Shown piece after piece: positions 63,599 to 64,000 of a DNA stretch of 64,000 nucleotides (its first letter is position 1; every line of letters begins with the position of its first letter). A program made the position numbers and the translations under genes. The stretch comes from Lunatimonas lonarensis (GTDB lineage Bacteria; Bacteroidota; Bacteroidia; Cytophagales; Cyclobacteriaceae), in NCBI RefSeq assembly GCF_000390185.1, contig NZ_AQHR01000059.1, positions 62,001-126,000 of the forward strand. Direction: 5' to 3'. The notes beneath the pieces were generated by a model that worked only from the letters and a program-made list of their open reading frames with translations, was not told where the DNA came from and did not search any database.

Positions 63599-64000
63599 CT
63601 ATTCCAAGCTTGCAAAAAAAGTCAGCGGATCCCCGTCAAAGCCAATCTTTCCATTTTCGAGAACCAGCAGGCGTTTGGCCATTTTCTTGATTTCCGATGA
63701 ATCATGGCTTACCAGCAGCGTGGTGAGTTGAAAATCCGCGTGGAACCTCAGGATGATATGTTGTAGATTGCGCCGCATCTCCATATCCAATGCGGACAAG
63801 GGCTCATCGAGAAGAAGCAGGGTTGGCCGTCGGATCATTGCCCTGGCCAACGCAACCCGCTGTTTTTGCCCGCCGGAGAGGATACCCGGCCTTTGGTTAG
63901 CGAGCTCCCGCATGCCAATCGAATCCAACAGGTCATCCACCAAACCCGTATCATCGGAGTGATCCAAGGCAAACTCCAGGTTTTCACGAACACTCATATT
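63599..64000 (-). CDS. ABC transporter ATPase, C-terminal part (molybdate-type; runs off right edge)
   Basis: The C-terminal 133 residues of an ABC ATPase; the frame continues past the window (next codon Asn), so Walker A is missing here. The signature LSGGQKQRVALARAMIRRP, Walker B LLLLDEPLSALD and the H-loop VSHDSSEIKK are intact. The sequence style is that of ModC or related small-solute importers; without the rest of the operon the substrate is a guess. Confidence 0.85.
   Translation of the reverse strand, partial: NMSVRENLEFALDHSDDTGLVDDLLDSIGMRELANQRPGILSGGQKQRVALARAMIRRPTLLLLDEPLSALDMEMRRNLQHIILRFHADFQLTTLLVSHDSSEIKKMAKRLLVLENGKIGFDGDPLTFFASLE

Noticed and set aside
1-64000. tRNA, rRNA, CRISPR, insertion sequence, prophage or defence-system genes
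   Set aside because: Gaps were read for cloverleaf ends, regular repeats and transposase or integrase motifs; none was seen. Gene content is chromosomal throughout.

Overview
This window comes from a Bacteroidota chromosome, most likely order Cytophagales (Cyclobacteriaceae-like; this is inference). The signs are the type IX secretion/gliding genes porP-gldK-gldL-gldM-gldN, a PorW/SprE-type protein, large TonB-dependent receptors with an N-terminal carboxypeptidase-regulatory-like domain, DUF4271 beside hemD, few Shine-Dalgarno sequences, and TAnnTTTG-type -7 promoter elements. No rRNA, tRNA, CRISPR array, insertion sequence or phage gene was found. Gene density is high and only two gaps approach or exceed 300 bases.

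Layout. (1) 1-16 kb: the C-terminal part of PorW/SprE, a class A penicillin-binding protein and uvrC run rightward and meet a leftward block at a bidirectional terminator. That block is SMP-30-like protein, BamA/TamA-like protein, DUF4271, hemD, porP and gldKLMN, so the T9SS motor, its OM-anchored ring component and a candidate OM assembly protein lie together. (2) 16-26 kb: hemW, a DUF721 protein and a DUF4197 lipoprotein, then a partner-switching set (membrane SpoIIE phosphatase, STAS antagonist, HATPase kinase), then three overlapping periplasmic chaperone/PPIase genes ending in a SurA-like protein. (3) 26-37 kb: a cytochrome c-glucose/sorbosone dehydrogenase fusion divergent from a TonB receptor, a DASH-type cryptochrome/photolyase facing DNA-3-methyladenine glycosylase I, an unassigned surface protein, an M14 metallopeptidase and a haem-binding DUF3365 lipoprotein. 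(4) 37-44 kb: prfA, an ABC-F ATPase, two DinB-fold proteins and a second TonB receptor. (5) 44-47 kb: an arsenic resistance operon (arsR, DUF6428, LMW-phosphatase-like arsenate reductase, acr3) behind a near-perfect palindromic operator. (6) 47-64 kb: DoxX, secreted proteins, SlyD, a Tat-exported GMC oxidoreductase pair divergent from a third TonB receptor, nitroreductase, three tandem FKBP lipoproteins, a DHH phosphoesterase, ndk, a DUF885 peptidase, a GH140-like glycosidase, a Kazal-domain protein, an ICMT-like methyltransferase with a small partner, and the end of a molybdate-type ABC ATPase gene.

The main theme is building the envelope: peptidoglycan synthesis, T9SS, an Omp85 protein, and at least six envelope or cytosolic PPIases. 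The best leads are a His-to-Asp change at a GldL proton-channel position, a shared loop insertion in all three FKBP lipoproteins, a parvulin-like protein that has lost its catalytic motifs inside the surA operon, paired Cys-Cys tails on two neighbouring ars proteins, and a partner-switching module with no sigma factor next to OMP chaperones. I saw no wholly new multi-gene system of the defence or element type.
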